Assembly: GCA_028023455.1 (NCBI GenBank)
Contig: JAQFVV010012535.1
Location: forward strand, 1,550,001-1,614,000
DNA from: Epiperipatus broadwayi
Lineage: Eukaryota; Onychophora; Udeonychophora; Euonychophora; Peripatidae
Reading direction: 5' to 3'
Length of the DNA: 64,000 bases
Made by a program: the position numbers and the translations under genes
The notes under the pieces: model-generated
The model's input: only the letters and a program-made list of their open reading frames with translations
Told to the model about the DNA's origin: nothing
The model's database searches: none
Shown: positions 22,347 to 34,427 of the stretch, piece after piece
Position numbering within the stretch: position 1 is the stretch's first letter
How the letters are laid out: every line of letters starts with the position of its first letter

Positions 22347-22479
22347 TATCTAGCAGTCTATTTATGTTGGCTTCACAATCTTTTATATCATCTCCTACTT
22401 GATTTATCACTGCAAAACTTTCATTTGTATACTTAAACACTTTACTATTATTTACAATTTCTCTTACTGTGCTATTCTT

Positions 22480-23921
22480 GAGTTTTTTTACTGCTTTTAG
22501 CTTCATTTTTCCCAGTTGGATTAGTCTCTTTATTTACATTAACTACCTTGGTTATTACTATTTTTTGGTGGTTCATTTGGTCTTCTTCCTTTTCATCTGC
22601 ATCATTCACTACTCTGTTTTCTCAATAACCTTTTCTTGCGTATTGCATACATCTATTAATTGTTGCTCAATTTCACTTTCAACATTGCTTTTGTTAAATT
22701 GATTTGCTACAATATGAGCCCATGTTCTTTTCTCATCTATATTACATAAATGTTCATTTCTATTGAATTTGTTACAGTTAGTACAGATACCTGCTTCACA
22801 CATTGCTGCTATATGTCCAACCCTATTACACCTGAAACAAAGTGGGGGTCTGCCTTTCAATATTACAGATATTGGCATGTGATCTTTAATCAGCCTGTGT
22901 GGCAGTTGTTCTTTAAGAACTCCTTTCTTATTTCCATGAATTAGAGGGTATTTTGAATGGAATATCAGGTGTCATTTCCTGATCCATTGAAACTATTTCA
23001 GCTAGTCTATGTATTTGAGATTTAAAAAACTCCTCATCAAAAGTGGGTGGCGTATGTAATATTTTACCATGAACAAAGGGGTTAGGCTCCTTAGAGACAT
23101 AATATATTTTATGACTTTGCATTTCTCTAATTAAGCTTTCAGCCAATTGTTTTTGATCCTTATTATTATATTCTATAGATATAAAACCCCTAGCGGGGAA
23201 AAAGGCAGTATGTTTAATTGCTACCAGCAAATTGTGTATATTTAATAGCCTAAGATATTCATTAATATCAGGCTTATCCAGTATATGATCCTCATTTTCT
23301 TCATTACTCTGAATTATCAAACTAAAAATCGATGTATTAGGTGTCATGCAATTATTAAATATTTTTTTCCAGTACGCATTTAATTTAGTAAAGGTTTTTA
23401 TAATAGGTTTATGTATATGTTGTGGGCAATCTATTTTAGCATTTAAATTAGAGAAAACCACTGAAGTATCATTATTTTCAGATTTTGAGTTCTCCTGATT
23501 GATAAACTGATTTTTTTCAACACCCTTTTTCATCATGCCGAAACTATTATCACATTCAAAAGGAAGTGGAGTATCAGCCTCATTATGATTTTTTTGATGG
23601 TCAGTTTTTCTTTTTTTTCGTTTAGAAGTTTCCCAATCAATACTATCATTCCCCGAATTAGGGGTGTTTTTTTCACTTAATCCAACATTAACTTTTTTTA
23701 TCTTGATTAATTAAGCACGGTAATTCAGAATTACTTGAGGCTTTTCGTATTTTGGGTTCATTATTAACTGCTGTATTTTGATATTTATTTTCAGCCATAT
23801 TGAGATTACTTTTTTCAGTGCGGTTAGATTTCTCTTTTATATCAACTTTATCATTATTAACTCTATTATCTTTACTTACTTTAATATCTTGAAAACTTCT
23901 TTCTTTTTTCTTTGGTGGCAT
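22480..23921 (-). pseudogene. LINE A ORF1, nucleic-acid binding with CCHC knuckle
   Basis: Starts MPPKKKERSFQDI at 23919-23921. A lysine/asparagine-rich N-terminus is broken by a frameshift near 23690. A 202-residue open piece (22928-23536) follows, then a piece at 22609-22878 with the zinc knuckle CFRCNRVGHIAAMC and a second Cys cluster ICTNCNKF. ORF1 proteins coat LINE RNA. The knuckle is intact and two frame changes separate three long open pieces, so decay is moderate. The tail toward 22480 is frameshifted. Confidence 0.8.
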
Positions 23922-23990
23922 TTTTGTTAATTCTTAACGTCTAAATATTCCTAGATATGAAATATTCCGTAGAGGAGAAAATTTACTTTC

Positions 23991-24645
23991 TACTCTAGCT
24001 CGCGCATGCATAGATAAGGTCAATGTAAATAAATAATAAATACATAAATATTACCATTAAAAGTTTTATCAAAGTCTGGTTTAAAATTCTTTTTTTTTTT
24101 GTTAAGCTTAACATTTTTCTTCATTTGTTTGTTTTATATTATGAAGTCTTTCTGTATTTAAGATGTTATAAATCCATCTTGAAAATTTAGAAACATTAAG
24201 TTTTCAACTTCTTTAGCTGTTTTATATTTTTAATTATTTACATCATATTTCTCTACCTCTCTAAAGACTCAAATATTCCATGAGAGAGGACATTCATTTA
24301 ACATTATGTGTAAAAATATTTTTTTAATGTAAATTAAGCACAACTCAGAAATGGCAATTCAAGTCTGATCACATATCAGGCGTTGAAGAGATAATCAATT
24401 CAAAATACATCATATCCAGAATAAACACTAACACAAAGTCAATTCAGCCACCACATGTCATCATGATCATTTTATAATATTTTTTTTCATAACTTGGCTG
24501 CTAACTAAAAAAAAGCTTGAAGTTTTTACAAACAGCCAATGACATATGCAAAACCAAAAATCAGACTCAAGACGCTGGGAAAAGTGTGAGTTTTTAATAA
24601 AAAATTTAATTATCCTGAGCATTGTTTAAATTATATTTATTGCCA
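23991..24645. other. No gene seen; spacer between LINE A and G3
   Basis: AT-rich without recognisable coding or terminal repeats. Confidence 0.5.
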
Positions 24646-25958
24646 TGTCCTACCTCCACTATCCCTGAGTAAGAGTAGCAAAATTATGTCGGAGTTAATT
24701 ATCCCTTGATCAGATAAAATAAAACCTAGAGGGGCTCAGTAGTTTTTCGCAATTTATTAACATATGCTTATAATGATGAACAAATATATATTAGCTAATA
24801 TTACAATAAGATTATAAATACAAATAAGTTAACACATCTATTGCATACGAGTCTCTTCACTGTTTTTGAGGAATTTATAATGATGAACAAATATATATTA
24901 GCTAAATAGTTACAACAAGGTATAAATACAAATAAGTTAACATATCTATTGCAGTGTTCTTCAACTCTTGGTCCGCGGCCCGGCTTTTCTGCAGGTCCAC
25001 GTGCTAGACGGGCAGTAAAAAGTTTGTAATAATAAATAATAAGAGTTTAAACTTTTAATTAATATAGCCAATTTTTATTTATTTTTTCATCTCATTTTTA
25101 CCCAATTAAAAAAAAAAGAAAACAGAACGAAAACAAAATCTAATCAATCATTCATAAATTAATTTGTTTTTCTAGTTATCACAGATGTTTATTGGGGGGG
25201 GGGTAGAATTAAATTTTTTATTACTTTTCTAAAAAAATTAAAAAAAAAGTTTTTTATTATATAAACTCCATATATATAAAACTTTATCTTATATATTTAA
25301 CATTGTTGTTTTGATCAGTTATAACAATTATGCTTACCTTTAAAAAAATTTATCTATAGACTTCTGCCGGTCTGCGAAATCTTATCCTTATTTTTGCTGG
25401 TCCGCGGAACCTTATCCTTATTTTTACCGGTCCGCAGGTGTGAAAAGGTTGAAGACCACTGATCTATTGCATACGAGTCCTTTCACTGTTTGAAGAATAT
25501 AAGTCCCACTTAATGTCTAGATTGGGTAACTAATCAAAACAAAACCACACTTTTACCTTAGCACTGGTTTTCAGTCTATCATAATCCTATAAGCCATTAG
25601 CCCTTTCAAACGATAATAAGATCGGGATGATATGTTATAAATCCTAATCGGCTTGATAACCTTCAGGGGCCGAGATCCTGGGAAATTAAACATCCCCTGC
25701 TGAATTCTTCCACTGCTTCTAGCTGGTGAGGAATACTGGTTGACCTACACCCACAAAGATTAAATAAGCACATCCACTATTTCCCTTTCAATCTTTTTAT
25801 ACTTGAGTTTTTTTGTTTTCTGGAGTACTAATCCGAGTGAAGTTTCATCAATTTTAGTCTTTCTAAGAATTCAATTAGTAGTCAGGTTGCCACCAATTGA
25901 AATTTTCTCATTATCTCATTTTACTAATTATTTCTTAAAAGAATATTCATACATATCA
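24646..25958 (-). repeat. G3 LTR, left (3' LTR), holding a MITE
   Basis: Aligns with 32896-33691. Net length without the MITE is about 0.8 kb. The segment 'aatttataatgatgaacaaa' occurs twice within each LTR, so this internal duplication was present before the LTRs diverged. Confidence 0.9.
24952..25461. mobile_element. hAT-type MITE, 510 bp
   Basis: Inverted termini CAGTGTTCTTCAAC (left) and CAGTGGTCTTCAAC (right, reverse strand), with inner parts also matching around 'ggtccgcggcccgg' and 'ggtccgcagg'. Flanked by 'atctattg' at 24944-24951 and 25462-25469, an 8 bp duplication. The other G3 LTR has a single uninterrupted copy of this site. No coding capacity, so it must have been moved by a transposase elsewhere. 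Confidence 0.93.
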
Positions 25959-26029
25959 CTCTCTATCCTTATTTCAGAAAACAGATAAGTGTTTAAACAT
26001 AATCTTGAAGTTTTTGGGGCCTACATTTT

Positions 26030-26797
26030 TTTCGTTGTGGTATGGTTGATCTTTGCCTTTCCCTGGATTCAATTTCTGTTTCTGATTCTTCTTTACTTTC
26101 TAAGTAAGGCTGTTGATTCTCTTGAGTTTCAACATTCAGTTCTGTATTCACTCTTGTATTCCCTCTAGTTTTGCTGACTCTTCACTATTCATTGGAAATT
26201 GGATGTCACGTGTGACTCGATGATGAACATGGTTTATATGCCATCAATATTTCTTTCCATTTTGTATTTGAATGGTTACAATTTGTCTAGACAATTTACC
26301 GGTGATTATTCGTTCAATCCATTTCTTTTCAATCAGGTCATGTATCCAAACTTCTTCACCTATTTGGAATGTGTTGACTTCACCATCGGAGTGGGAATAT
26401 TTCTTTCTCTTTAGTATTAACATATTCAGTTTAATAAGCAATTTTCTGCCCATCAGCAGCTTCATCGAAGATTTGAACGTAATCATCGACAGTGCAGAAT
26501 TTTGATGAAGCATTGCATTGTATAAAACTTCTTGCATGTTGTTACTAGCATTTTTTTATAGCTTTTTTAATTTGCTGAACAGCCTTTTCAGCTAGTCTGT
26601 TCGATTCCGGGTGGTAAAGGAGGTGCGTGAATATGGTTTATTCCTTTGTTTGTAAAATAATCCTCCATCTCTTGAGCAGTAAATCCCATGCCATTATCTG
26701 ATACAATTATTTCAGGTAATCCATGCCATGAAAAAATAGCAATTAAGCACTATTGTTTCACTTGCGCTTGTATTTTTAATAATGTGGTACTCCGCCC
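26030..26797 (-). pseudogene. G3 integrase, C-terminal part
   Basis: Continues the integrase on the other side of the insert: KNTSASETIV, then WHGLPEIIVSDNG (second Asp), YHPESNRLAEKAVQQIKKA (catalytic Glu) and, in the open piece 26244-26537, the C-terminal module with GEEVWIHDLIEKKWIE. Frameshifts separate these. Confidence 0.8.
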
Positions 26798-26915
26798 TGT
26801 AACGTTTTACCCTGTTTGTGTGAATCGCGTATATATATGGTATACACGTATTTACGTATTTAAATCCTAAGTTCCTTCTTTTTTTTTAAAAAAGAAAATT
26901 ATAACGTGAACATAC

Positions 26916-28314
26916 TGTACTATTTATTTATATATGGTACAAATATATTGGCATTTGGTAAAAGCTAAAAAAAAAAAGAGTAAACTTAGATTTTTTTTTA
27001 TTAGTATAATTTACTTTTTTAAGAACGTACAGTGAAAGTTAAAATTATCTTTCGTATTTTTTTTATGTAATTAAAAATAAAAGTTAAAATTGGAGAGAAC
27101 AAAAGACACACAGATTACTAATCCAGATAAATTAAAAGAATTCCAAAAGTAAAAAGATAAGCTAAAAGAAAAATATTTTAGCTAATTAAAGATGGCAAGA
27201 TTATGCTACAAAAAAATAAAGACTTTGTAACGTAAATTTTATAAAGAATGTACGAGATTATCAGCGTATATTTTTGATAAACAAAAGGTATGCGCAGAAG
27301 TCTGAAAACTGGACCTCTAGTGTAAAAAGGTGGGGGCCAGTTTGATCAAGGTCTTGTTTCATCTGTTTCTCTATAGTTAGTCCTGGATAACAAGAATATA
27401 TCCAGGATCGCCCTACGAGGAAATAATTCTTCATGTCGGAGTGAACCGGAGCTTCTGTGGACATCGTGCCTGAAGATGGACACCAGAAAAGCCTTCGTGA
27501 CCGACTAGAAGAATAGACCACAAGATCAACTTATAACCAATGGCGAGCTCATTCTAACCCAAAAAACTATGCATAGTAAGCTACAACCTTCTCGCTAAAC
27601 TTACCGGTAAGCTACGGCTCATTATTATTCCCGATTGTGACAAAACTAAGTGTTTGCAAACAATTATCTACATAAGCTTATAATACAATCCTGATATAGA
27701 CTAATTTTCGTACTCAAGAGACTCTTATTTAACCAAGAACTTTTTAATTGTTTAACTGTTGTTTTTTATTAATTGCTTCATGTTTGGATTAGTGTGTGTT
27801 CTCTCCAGTTTATTTAATTAACAATTTAACGTTAAATATTTTTTTGTTTGTTAGAATAAAAGAGATTTTACTTTTATCAACCTTTTTCATTGTGTGTTAT
27901 TAATAATAGTTATTAATTATTATTAAATTTATTATTAGTTTAGTGAGATTTAAAAATATAATTTACCTTTGCCAATATGTGTAATAAGTTCCAATAATAT
28001 TTAGGGAATAATTCTAATTCATGGTAAAAATATAATACCGCTTATTTTACAAAAATATTTTTCTTTTTAATTTACGAGTTACGATTTGTTTGATGCAGAA
28101 TTAGTGAGTCTAATCGACTCTGGCACCCTCATTTATAAATTAAAAACTGATTGAGCTCACAATTGTAATCGTAACAATTCTAGGCCGAGTTGATCAGGAA
28201 ATATAGTTATGTTTTTTTAGAAAGAGAAATACAACTTTCTGCTTTTTGACATAACTTGATCAACTCGCGCATTTATTGCATATAGAGGCCTATAGCAAGA
28301 CGGAAAACATTACA
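26916..28314. mobile_element. R1: solo-LTR-like insert, 1.4 kb
   Basis: Starts TGTACTATTTATT, ends AACATTACA, and is flanked by 'atac' at 26912-26915 and 28315-28318. It matches R2 (38034-39524) from end to end with indels, for example 'ttacgagttacgat', 'ctcatttataaattaaaaac' and 'tgcatatagaggcct'. Near its right end both copies have a hairpin with arms gagttgatca / tgatcaactc. Contains no protein gene. LTR identity is inferred from TG..CA-like ends and the short duplication; its direction is unknown. Confidence 0.65.
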
Positions 28315-29391
28315 ATACATATATAAGTAGTTCTGCACGGTACTCTTATCATTCGCCCAGCATATTTATGGACGTCAGGTGTTGACTCCAAGCGCCAATC
28401 CTATCTACAAGTAAATAAGAATTATGCTGGGAGAGATAGAGTACCAATTTCTAATAAATAGAGCTCCTACCTCTGGCTAGCTCATTCAGGGGTGGTGGTC
28501 ATTGATCATGGGAAAGAGGTGGGGAAAAAACCAAGTGCGCATGTAAACGCATAAACGATTCTCTGAATATATTATTTTGTTTTAACACTACTCTCTAACT
28601 TTACGATATGATCTAAATCCTAAAAGAAATCAACATTGAATGCACACACTCGTAATTTAAACACAAATTTAATATTTATTAAAAGAAACAAAACCCCTTA
28701 ATCATGTATTGGCTTGTGCTCCAATATTTGAATATCACGCATGCAAACATACCCCCTGCATAGGTTCATAAAATATAACAAAACATATAAATCATAGAAT
28801 ACAAAATATATGCCATAAGTCATTATCTAAGCTATTCGTTCATAGAATTGTGCTGGGCGATATTTCAAATGTTTCTTTGTTTTCTTTTAGCCCTGACACA
28901 TTATTTTACTGAAAATAAGTACTTTTTTAGGAGATGACTGGCATTTAAGAAATTGTTTCTAATTACCTAGATGTTTCTCTCCTGGGTGCAGATGAATGGT
29001 AATATTCGCTTGCTTGATGTTGTGACTTAGTAAGTGATTTTTGGTAGCTCTGTTGATTCTGTAGGCACGAGTGGCGTTTGGTAAATGTCATTCTGCCTGT
29101 AGTTTAGAAAGGGCTTCATTCATATATGGACAGTAACTGCAATAACTCCACAAGATGGCTGGCAGAGCCTGGTCCATTTTTTGTCCTTTTTACCCCAGCC
29201 TATTCATGGCTGACGAATATATATAAATTTTAAACTGATCTTTCTGCGATCTTGCTCGTGGCATCAACAGTTCTGGAATGTCCTTTTAAGTTCGGCTTTC
29301 AAACTCCTTAATTAAAAATACTATTGTTCTTTTTTTTTTCTTTTTTAAACGAAACCACGTGGTTTGAACAAACAGAACCTTTCAGCAACTT

Positions 29392-29567
29392 TTCCTTTTT
29401 TAATTAAAATACTTTTATCTATTATGATAGCAATCTATACCTTTTTTGATTCTTTCCTGGCATTTAACTTATTCTTAATTTCCTTTTTTAATTAAAATAC
29501 TTTTATTCATCAAGATAGCAATCTATACCTTTTTTGATTCTTTCCTTGCAATTAACATCTTTTTGGA
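29392..29567. repeat. Tandem duplication, 88 bp x2, inside LTR H
   Basis: 'ttccttttttaattaaaata' begins copies at 29392 and 29480. The copies share 'gatagcaatctatacctttt' and differ slightly. Confidence 0.9.
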
Positions 29568-29889
29568 AATTCTGTCCTTCGTCGTCCATCTTGGAATTAA
29601 AGTTTGGCCATGTAAATTTTCTTTTTGTTATGAATTTATTACACTTATTCACCCATGCAGCAATATAACTACACATGCTTCTAAACAAAATACAAGAGCA
29701 CAAACCATATAACCCCCCTCCCTCTTCTGTTTCAAACTATTTTCATTTACCCATTTAAAATATATACACACACATATATAAAAAAGAAAAATAATCTAAC
29801 TTAATATCACTTTTGATCAAGTATCTATATGTTCGCTTATATCATACTATACCTTAGAACAGGGTTTGAACCCTGCCCTGTTATAGCCC

Positions 29890-30300
29890 ATTTCGAGTAT
29901 GAGTTGACGATTATCAATATTATTTTCCCATTGATAGGACCAGCATGATCCACATGTAATCTCTGCCATGGTCTATCTGTTTTTGGCCACGGTTTCGTGC
30001 TTTTTTAGGACTGGCAGTTCGTACATTTTTTAATGGAAATTTTCTATGCCATACATTATTCCTGGCCACCAGACATAGCTAAACGCTAAAGCTTTTGCAT
30101 GGACTACTCCAGGATGGCCTTTGTGTAATAGTTTTAATAATTTATTTCTACTCTCACTTGGTGTAACTACTCTGTCCCCTATTAATACACACCCTTTATT
30201 ATAAGATAGATTTTCCCGATTTGTCAAAAGGCTGGTGCCCCCACTGTGGTTTTTTACTTTATCCACTATTGCTGATCCAGCTCTTCAGTAGCTGGTATAC
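29890..30300 (-). pseudogene. G3 integrase, N-terminal part
   Basis: The open piece 30030-30266 contains the zinc-binding HHCC region start (KLLHKGHPGVVHAKA, then FSYVWWPGI). Toward 29890 the core begins, with GPINGKIILIIVNSYSKW; the family has VDxxSKW, so the first catalytic Asp appears changed to Asn. The reading is cut right after SKW by the LTR H insert. Confidence 0.8.
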
Positions 30301-30379
30301 TTTATTGTCACTTGTCCATTTTGCTACTGTGTTACTATTCAATAACTCAGACTGCATGATGCCTATATAGTTGATTTCC

Positions 30380-30760
30380 ACTTCGTTTGGGGTTCATCTT
30401 TTGGACAGCGCATCTGCATGCTGAATTTCACTTTCTTGTAGACCATCTGGTAGTCATACGTGCCAATATATTTTTCCATCGAAGCATATGAGGGCTCGAA
30501 TGGTGAGGCACTAGCCTGTCGTTTGCTAATATATCTAATAATGGCTTATGATTGGTTACTATATATGCTGGTGAAATTTCTTAATCCGAATATGATAGCC
30601 AAAGCCTCTTTGTCAATCTGATTGTAATTTCTTTTGGCTTTGGAAAGGGTCCTAGATGCAAATGCAATGGGTTGTTCTCCATTGTAACATGGATGGCATA
30701 ATATAGCCCCCACACCCCATTCTGAAATGTCTGTGGTTACACTTCCCGATTGTTGTCAAA
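30380..30760 (-). pseudogene. G3 RNase H remnant
   Basis: The minus strand shows REQPIAFASRTLSKAKRNYN, then QIDKEALAIIF, in shifting frames. These are the N-terminal strand and catalytic Glu region of Gypsy RNase H. The downstream ADALSRL-like end is near 30400. Confidence 0.7.
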
Positions 30761-30879
30761 GTGGACTAATAATTTTTCTGATGACAACAAAGCTTTAGTG
30801 CATAAAAAAGCATCATCATGACTTTTTTGCCACTGCCATTTTTGATTCTTTTTTAATAATTCAAACAGGAGGTTTGCAA

Positions 30880-31590
30880 CTTTAGCCTTATTTTGTAAAA
30901 ATGGTTCAAAATAATTTATTAAACCTAGAGAAGCGTGAAGTTCCTTAACATTCTTTGGTTTTCTGCCTTTTGCATGGCCTTTACTTTTTCGGGCAATGGG
31001 CGTTTACTTTTGCCGGAGACTACATGTCCTTAAAAAAACAATTTCTTAGTGATCCACACATCGGGAATTTAACCTTGCTCCGAATTTCTGTAATTTTGCC
31101 CATACTTTAAATAGTTTTTGACATAGAGTCAGCTGTTATTAGTATATTGTCAAAATACAGTATGACACCCTCGAAACCTTGTAGTAATGTATCGATTTTT
31201 GCCTGAAATATGTTTGGGGTTGTTGAAATCTCAAATGGAAGTCTATTATGCTTGAATAATCCCGTAGAGGTAGTTAGCATTAATATTTCAGCAGTTTTAT
31301 CGGTCACAGGGATTTGATGAAAAGCTGAGTTTAAGTCAAGCTTTGCAAAACAAGATGTGTTTTGTAAACTATCCAGTACCTCTCACATTTGGTACAGGAT
31401 ATGCCCCCTTATTTAAATACTTATTGGCTGATATTCTATAGTCATCGCATATTCGAATCTGATCGTTGGGTTTTGTAATTACTACTATAGGCATAGCCCT
31501 GTCTGCCATTTCTACTGGTGTCAATAAGCATTTTTTTTACCAATGTTTGGATTTTCTCCTTTACTTTTAATCTCTTTATGAATGGAAATT
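30880..31590 (-). pseudogene. G3 reverse transcriptase remnant
   Basis: The open piece 31107-31307 reads GLFKHNRLPFEISTTPNIFQ and GVILYFDNILIT. The catalytic box is YFDN instead of the family's YxDD, so one metal-binding Asp is lost. Upstream, near 31310-31340, the Asp-containing KLDLNSAFHQI-like segment is visible in another frame. Downstream fragments reach 30880. Confidence 0.8.
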
Positions 31591-31599
31591 TTTTATCGT

Positions 31600-32016
31600 T
31601 TGTAGATGATTGGACGTGTGTTTTATACTAGCTCCACCTCTACTGGAATTGTTTCTATTATGCCCAACTCTTCACTAAATAAATCTGAGAATTTATTTTT
31701 AGTTTGAGAGGAGATTTTTTTAACTACGCTAACCTGAATTCCTATTGCACTAAACCATTCCCTACCTATTATAGGGCTGATTTTTCCTTTTTACTATGAG
31801 TAGTGGTAGTTTAATTCTTTCCCTAGCAGTTTTAATGCGTTGCCACTTACATCTTGGCTTTAATATTTGTATGTTGAAGTTTATTTTAGTGTCAGCTATT
31901 GATGGTGTTTGCCAATCTACCTCCGACATTATAGATATACCTGAACCACTATCAATTTCCAATTCCATCATGAATTGTTGCAAGCCTTTGACTCTTGTAA
32001 TTTTTACTTTATACAT
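31600..32016 (-). pseudogene. G3 aspartic protease remnant
   Basis: The open piece 31762-32016 has FMMELEIDSGSGISIMSE, an intact DSG active-site motif, followed by KINFNIQILKP. The downstream protease end (PIIGREWF-like near 31750-31770) is frameshifted. Confidence 0.8.
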
Positions 32017-32019
32017 ATT

Positions 32020-32890
32020 AAAAGGTTTATCTCCCTACTTTTTAGAACCACTCTCTTCTCTTGTTTCTCTTCATTACTGCGTTTTTTGCACACTCGTGCT
32101 AGATGCCCCTTATAACCGCAGTTAAAACATTTTTCCTGCTTCCACCTACACCCTTTTACTCTGACCTATTTTTCTACAGCAAAAACATGAAATTGTCTTT
32201 TCTTTTCCACTTCAGTTTTGCACGGATTTATACATTGTTTTTCCATTTTAAAAACTTGCATATTAGAATTGTCTTTGGGTTTTGATCTAAATGCCTGAGC
32301 CTGCTCTAATATTAGCTTGTAAGCTATGCCTTTCTATGTGGTGCTTTGATAAGTTAAATCAGTGTCAGTTAACAGCTGTTGTCTCAGTCTGTCATCCAAC
32401 ATGCCCCAGAGTAATTGATGTAAAAGTACTTTATCGACCCAATCTCTACATGCACAATCCTTTGCAAATTTCTTTCCCCCTAAACTGTTTTTCTTTCTTA
32501 ACATTAGTCAAGCTATGTGGTGAGATGGGCGAGGGCTAAAATACTCATTTAATTTTTTGTTTAATTTTTCGTATTGAATGCTATCTGTGAAGGGGAGAGG
32601 GCATGAAACTTATTGATTATTTCTATGACTTTTACCTGCGAAACATAAAAATGCAGGATATTTCACTTATTATTTTGAAATTCTGTTTAGAGTAAAAAAG
32701 TTTTCTATCTGGGCATGTTCAAGGGCCATTCTGATGCATTCCCTACACCGAACTCACCAATAGATGTTTGTCCAAAAGACACCATTTTAATTTTAAGTAC
32801 TCTAAGCTAGTTTTTTCTCTAAATGTTTGAACTGTGACTGACGCAGATTTACTAATAACAACAGGTTTTAAAGTACGACTATGCCAGGTT
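32020..32890 (-). pseudogene. G3 gag and zinc-knuckle remnant
   Basis: The minus strand near 32090-32135 reads a good zinc knuckle (CGYKGHLARVCKK, preceded by CF) with a weaker one upstream near 32190 (CFCCRKIGQ). The capsid part toward 32890 is heavily frameshifted; the plus-strand frames at 32103-32539 are complements. Confidence 0.7.
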
Positions 32891-32895
32891 TGCCA
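32877..32895 (-). other. G3 candidate tRNA primer-binding site
   Basis: On the minus strand the 5' LTR ends ..GTACAACA and is followed at once by TGGCAAACCTGGCATAG, a normal layout for tRNA priming. The tRNA is not identified. Confidence 0.6.
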
Positions 32896-33691
32896 TGTTG
32901 TACTCCCACTATCTCTGAGTAAGAATAGCAAAATTATGTCAGGAGTTAATTATCCTTTAATCAGATAAAATAAAACCCAGAGCGGATCAATAGTTTTGTG
33001 CAATTTATTAACATATGCTTATAATGATGAACAAATATATATTCGCTAATATTACAAGAAGATTATAAATAAAGTCTCTTCCCTGTTTTTGAGGAATTTA
33101 TAATGATGAACAAATATATATTAGCTAAATAGTTATAACAAGATATAAATACAAATGTTAACATATCTATATAAGTTAACACATCTATTGCATACAAGTC
33201 CTTTCACTATTTTGAAGAATATAAGTTCTTCCACTTAATATATAGATTGGCTAACTAATTAAAACAAAACCACGCATTTACCCGAGCATTGGTTTTCAAT
33301 CTATCGTAATTCTATAAGCCATTAGGTGTTTCAAACCATAATAAGATCGAGGCGATCTGTTATAAATCCTAATCGGTTTGATAACCTTCAGGAGCCGAGA
33401 TCCTGGGAAATTACATATCCCCTGCTGCTTCTAGCTGGTGAGGAAAAAATACTGATTGACCCACACCCACGAAGATTGGAAATAAGCACACTCTATTTCT
33501 CTTTGTCTTTATACATTGAGTTCTTTTGTTTTCTGGAGTACTAATCCAGGTGGAGTTTCATCAATCTCAGTCTTTCTTAGAATTCAATTAGCTGTCAGGC
33601 TGCCGCCAATTGAATTTTTCTAGTTATCTCATTTTACTAATTATTTTTTATTATTATTATTTATTATTATTATTTATTATTATACATATCA
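32896..33691 (-). repeat. G3 LTR, right (5' LTR)
   Basis: Uninterrupted partner of the left LTR. Its core ('aagatcg..gatc.., aatcgg, accttcag') is also found, diverged, in the G6 LTR at about 51780-51830, showing the families are related. A TTA-rich simple repeat (33645-33682) lies near its right end. Confidence 0.9.
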
Positions 33692-34427
33692 CTCATCTTT
33701 TTTTTTTAAAGTTAATTTATTTTTTACAATAACAAAAAAATATTTGTTATAATATAAATTTTTTTATATAAACTTGATATTTTAACAAAACAAAACTTGA
33801 ATTTTTTTTTTTTTTGAAAAAAGAAAAAATCAGAATTTGAATGGTAAATTTAGAAACAATACAAGCAAATTTCAAATCAATGAACTAAAAGAAATCTTTT
33901 TTTTAAAACTTACTTGTCTACTCTGTTAACCCAAAAGTAATCAGCACTTAGTCTCTCTTGTCATCTTGCTTTGCAACTGATACAAAATAAATATTGAAGG
34001 TAGATAGCCGAACAACAAGGAGCATTTGTTACTTTGTAAAACTTTTTTTAGGGAGTTTTCCATAGCTTTCAGGTCAAGCAACTGATAGATTTTGTTAGAA
34101 TAGATCTTTGTTTGGGTTTATCATCACTATTTTTTTATTGGGTCAAAGGTCTGCTAGATTTTGGATTTTGTTCATTTGTACAACTTTTCTTTTGAGAATT
34201 TATTACCATTTTCAGGTCATCTACTAGATTTTTTGTGTGTATACAATTTTTGGTGCTTATTCGTATGCACATCCATCACACTTGGTGGCATTTTTTCTGC
34301 AAAAAAAGTTATTAATATAATGTTACCTGGCCTTTGTTTTTTTTTTTTTAATAGTTTAAAACAAAATAAAAATACACAGACATCTGTTTCAACTTATAAA
34401 CCTTTTTTTTTGTGTGTATAATAAATG
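33692..34427. repeat. Dispersed repeat S copy 2 and spacer
   Basis: 33775-33985 matches 1-260 in the same orientation. The rest is AT-rich DNA with no gene. No terminal structure was found. Confidence 0.65.

Larger units (their letters stand above)
20640..23990 (-). mobile_element. LINE A: ORF1, endonuclease and N-terminal RT
   Basis: APE-type non-LTR retrotransposon on the minus strand. ORF1 with a CCHC knuckle (23921 to ~22480) precedes ORF2 with an APE endonuclease (22346 to ~21550), linker, and RT up to the first catalytic Asp near 20660. There it ends at an inverted fragment. The 3' part is missing. The 5' end probably lies near 23990-24010 at a GC-richer 'ctagctcgcgcatgc' stretch. Confidence 0.85.
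26798..29885 (-). mobile_element. Solo LTR H (large) inserted in G3 integrase, itself interrupted by R1
   Basis: The insert begins TGTAACG, ends CTGTTATA, and is flanked by 'gccc' at 26794-26797 and 29886-29889, a 4 bp duplication. Its right part (about 28340 onward) resembles the G4 LTR: 'cagcatatttatggacgtca' against 'gaatatatttatgagcgtca', a shared 'gctagctcattc', and the same terminal 'aacagggtttgaacc'. This gives its orientation as minus. No gag or pol lies inside, so I call it a solo LTR. Net length without R1 is about 1.7 kb. Confidence 0.75.
24646..33691 (-). mobile_element. Ty3/Gypsy retrotransposon G3 with nested insertions
   Basis: LTRs at 24646-25958 (interrupted by a MITE) and 32896-33691 match along their whole length. 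Minus-strand gag/knuckle, protease, RT, RNase H and integrase lie between. The integrase is split by a 3.1 kb insert (26798-29885). Without inserts the element is about 5.4 kb. A primer-binding site and a purine tract (AAATAAGGATAGAGAG next to the left LTR) are both visible, so LTR boundaries are well fixed. No target-site duplication was recognised. Confidence 0.9.

Noticed and set aside
27261-27521. 86-residue minus-strand frame in R1
   Set aside because: Not preserved in the homologous R2 copy, so unlikely to be coding.
29852-29885. tRNA-like 'gggtttgaaccc'
   Set aside because: Explained by the LTR H terminal hairpin; no tRNA body.
32743-32931. 62-residue minus-strand frame at the G3 gag/LTR border
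   Set aside because: Spans the primer-site and LTR junction and has no gag motif, so a chance frame is more likely.
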